A DNA stretch of 64,000 nt from Adlercreutzia sp. ZJ141. GTDB lineage: Bacteria; Actinomycetota; Coriobacteriia; Coriobacteriales; Eggerthellaceae. The position numbers and the translations under genes are program-made. Location: the NCBI RefSeq assembly GCF_011038965.1, contig NZ_JAAKEB010000006.1:1-64000 (forward strand), given 5' to 3'. A model generated the notes under the pieces. The model was given only the letters and a program-made list of their open reading frames with translations. It made no database searches and was not told where the DNA came from. This document shows, in pieces, positions 61,635 to 64,000 of the stretch (position 1 is its first letter; each line of letters starts with the position of its first letter).

Positions 61635-64000
61635 TTACGCAGCGCTCTTGTCGGCAGACAACTTCTTCGCCGCTTTCAATGCATCAATTCTCTCATAATC
61701 GGGCATCGGGCGCACCAGCTGGAAGATCATACCAGCAGCAACCACGCAAGCGAGCACCGTCCACACGCTGAAACCAATTTCACCCGTGGCAAGTCCCACA
61801 AACTGACGCAGCATTAGACCAACACACCAGCCGAACCCGGTCATATATCCGATGGTTGCCCACGTCCACTTTGCGGAACGCATCTGGTTTCGAATAGCGC
61901 CAATGGCCGCAAAGCAGGGTGCGCACAGCAAGTTGAACGCAGTGAACGCCAGGATGGCCGACGTGCTGCCGCCAAACATGAGCGCGAAACCCTCCCACAG
62001 TGTCGGATCGGTTTCACCCAGCTCACCGAGCTGCGTGAGTACACCAACTGTGGCAACTACGTTCTCTTTGGCAACCAGGCCGGTGACGCTCGTAACAGTC
62101 GCTTGCCAATCGCCAAAGCCCAGCGGCACGAATATCCACGCCAAGGCGTTGCCGAGCATAGCCATGAAACTGTAGTTCAGATACCCATCCATTTCAGCAT
62201 CGAGCAGGCCAAACGAGCCCTCATACACGCCGAAGTTCATAAGGAACCAAATGACAATGGTTGACAGGAATATGATGGTGCCGGCTTTCACAATGTAGTG
62301 CTTCACGCGATCCCATGTGGCTAAAGCCACGCTTTTTGCGGCGGGCAGATGATACTGCGGCAGCTCCATGATAAACGGAGTCGCTTCGCCTGCAAACACG
62401 CGCAATTTCTTCAGCATAATGCCGGACACGATGATGGCGATAACACCCAGGAAGTAGAACAGCGGAGCTACCCACCGCGCTGTTTCCATGTCGCCACCTG
62501 CTAAAGCACCGAATACGAGCGCAATAATGGGCATTTTCGCGCCGCAGGGAATCATAGTGGTAGTCATAACCGTCATGCGACGGTCGCTTTCGTTCTCGAT
62601 GGTTTTCGTGGCCATAACGGCGGGCACGCCGCAACCCGAGCCAATGAGTATGGGGATGAATGACTTGCCGGACAAACCAAATTTGCGAAAGATGCGATCC
62701 ATCATAAACGCAACGCGCGCCATGTAGCCACAGTGCTCCAAAAACGCCAGCATGAGGAACAACAGGATCATCTGCGGAATAAAGCCGATGACTGCACCAA
62801 CACCAGCGACAATGCCATCAAGTACGAGACTTTGCACCCAGCCGGCCGCACCAATTGCCTCAAGCGCCCCGCCGATGATGGGCGTAAGCCCTGGAATCCA
62901 CAGACCCCACGAACCATCGGAAGGATCAGGTTCCTCTTCCGCAAGCGCCTCGGCAAGCGCGGTGTCGCCAGCTGCCTCAGCCGCGGCGACCTCTTCCTCC
63001 CACGCGCCGACCGCTTCCTCATACGCCGCACCACCTGTGTAGAGCCATCCGTCACCGGAAATGCCGTCGTTTGCCCAGTCGGTAACAACGCCGCCACCAA
63101 GCGTGACGGCGATGTAGTACACAAGCGCCATGACCACCACGAAAATGGGAAGGCCGGCCCAACGGTTGGTGACCACACGGTCGATTTTTTGCGTAAGCGT
63201 CATGCCCGCACCAGTTTTTTTCACGCACGTTATGGTGATGTCGGTGATAGCATCGTAGCGTTCGCCTGCGATAACACCCTCAATGTCGTCGTCAAGCAAG
63301 TGCTCGAGGCTGGCGCGAACGACATCTACGTTTTTCATGTCGGCCGCCGACAGTGACAACGTATTGAGGGAACACTGCTCGCCCTCGAGCGCCTTGATAG
63401 CGAACCACCGAGCGACGTTGGGTTTCACGCGCGAGCCGATGATGTCAATGATCTTGCCAATAGCCTCTTCGGTCGCATCTGAGAAGCGGTAGGTCGGTAC
63501 GGGCAGCGATCCCCGCTTTCCCGCCGCAATGGCGGCCTTTACCACATCGTCAAGACCGCGGCTTTTCAGCGCCGACGTCTCAATAACAGGACATCCTAGC
63601 TGTTTGGACAAGCCTGCGACATCCACCTTGTCACCGGCCTTTTCCACCAGGTCCATCATGTTGAGCGCCACCACCACGGGCACACCCAAGTCGATGATTT
63701 GCGTGGTAAGGTAAAGGTTGCGCTCGAGATTCGTGGCGTCAACCAGGTTGATGACAACGTCGGGGTTGCCGTCAAGCAGGTAATCGCGCGTAACAATTTC
63801 CTCGGGGCTATACGGCGACAGCGAATACACACCCGGCAAGTCGGTTATGGTGACGTCTTTGTCCTTTGTGTACTTTCCTTCTTTCTTCTCAACAGTCACG
63901 CCCGGCCAGTTTCCAACATATTGATTGGCACCGGTAAGCTCGTTAAACATCGTGGTCTTGCCGCTATTTGGGTTGCCGGCAAGCGCAATGCGAACTGTCA
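61635..64000 (-). CDS. feoB: ferrous iron transporter FeoB (start cut by window edge)
   Basis: About 788 residues in view. The G-domain starts TVRIALAGNPNSGKTT (G1), with TGANQYVGNWPGVTVEKKEG, DLPGVYSLSPYSPEE (G3) and NMMDLVEKAGD (G4). The start ATG probably lies one base outside the window. Membrane gates have SGCGVPAVMATKTI and PCGAKMPII, the Fe-specific Cys motifs. An acidic Ala/Glu-rich insert of about 45 residues follows the first core helix. It imports Fe(II). feoA may lie outside. Confidence 0.95.
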   Translation of the reverse strand, partial: TVRIALAGNPNSGKTTMFNELTGANQYVGNWPGVTVEKKEGKYTKDKDVTITDLPGVYSLSPYSPEEIVTRDYLLDGNPDVVINLVDATNLERNLYLTTQIIDLGVPVVVALNMMDLVEKAGDKVDVAGLSKQLGCPVIETSALKSRGLDDVVKAAIAAGKRGSLPVPTYRFSDATEEAIGKIIDIIGSRVKPNVARWFAIKALEGEQCSLNTLSLSAADMKNVDVVRASLEHLLDDDIEGVIAGERYDAITDITITCVKKTGAGMTLTQKIDRVVTNRWAGLPIFVVVMALVYYIAVTLGGGVVTDWANDGISGDGWLYTGGAAYEEAVGAWEEEVAAAEAAGDTALAEALAEEEPDPSDGSWGLWIPGLTPIIGGALEAIGAAGWVQSLVLDGIVAGVGAVIGFIPQMILLFLMLAFLEHCGYMARVAFMMDRIFRKFGLSGKSFIPILIGSGCGVPAVMATKTIENESDRRMTVMTTTMIPCGAKMPIIALVFGALAGGDMETARWVAPLFYFLGVIAIIVSGIMLKKLRVFAGEATPFIMELPQYHLPAAKSVALATWDRVKHYIVKAGTIIFLSTIVIWFLMNFGVYEGSFGLLDAEMDGYLNYSFMAMLGNALAWIFVPLGFGDWQATVTSVTGLVAKENVVATVGVLTQLGELGETDPTLWEGFALMFGGSTSAILAFTAFNLLCAPCFAAIGAIRNQMRSAKWTWATIGYMTGFGWCVGLMLRQFVGLATGEIGFSVWTVLACVVAAGMIFQLVRPMPDYERIDALKAAKKLSADKSAA

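Overview
The window looks like a chromosomal segment of a Gram-positive, moderately high-GC anaerobe, most likely class Coriobacteriia (Eggerthellaceae-like). This is an inference from gene content, not from a marker gene. Pointers are a Tat-exported flavoprotein reductase with a lipobox, a minimal TatA/TatC pair, menaquinone-type methyltransferase and long-chain prenyl diphosphate synthase, HypA, FeoB with a Cys-rich partner, a RegX3/PhoR-type pair beside pstSCAB, and an FtsB/DivIC-like protein. Ribosome binding sites are strong, and TTG or GTG starts are common. Nearly all genes lie on the minus strand.

Region 1 (1-17.1 kb) is one long minus-strand surface-polysaccharide locus. It starts with two tandem NusG paralogues, then a WbaP-like initiating sugar transferase, a SPASM radical SAM protein, three GT4 glycosyltransferases and a Wzy-like polymerase. 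It continues with a complete five-enzyme set (WbpA, WbpI, WbpB, WbpD, WbpE) for a UDP-2,3-diacetamido-uronic acid and ends with a Wzx flippase. ISL3-type transposase pieces occur at its far end and inside it. A 79-bp near-identical direct repeat (657-735 and 8005-8083) brackets the sugar-synthesis and flippase cassette. A decayed copy of the radical SAM C-terminus sits in the middle.

Region 2 (17.4-32.5 kb) is housekeeping: a SWIM-SNF2 helicase, a GNAT acetyltransferase, the phosphate regulon (regX3/phoR-like pair, pstB, pstA, pstC and a circularly permuted PstS), hisS and a 989-residue TPR protein of unknown function. Region 3 (32.6-37.5 kb) has a plus-strand hybrid histidine kinase convergent with a zeta-type toxin/HTH antitoxin pair controlled by a perfect 32-bp palindrome, then a small NifX-like protein. 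Region 4 (37.6-44.7 kb) holds leuB and leuCD, separated by about 3.9 kb that contains a Tat-exported PI-PLC-like protein, a Phd/RelE pair and a Lys-rich small protein. Paired direct repeats lie upstream of leuC.

Region 5 (44.7-64 kb) is mixed housekeeping: a peptidoglycan-binding protein, polyprenyl synthase, tRNA-Leu(UAA), Ppx/GppA, FtsB-like protein, a DtxR-like regulator, an orphan HPt protein, a YfcE-like phosphodiesterase, the flavoprotein, nadE, hypA, tatC/tatA and an amidohydrolase. It continues with a cluster of three tiny overlapping genes, mazF with only the tail of its mazE, a HemW/HemN-like radical SAM enzyme, menG, and feoB running off the window end. No CRISPR array, rRNA or intact prophage was seen.
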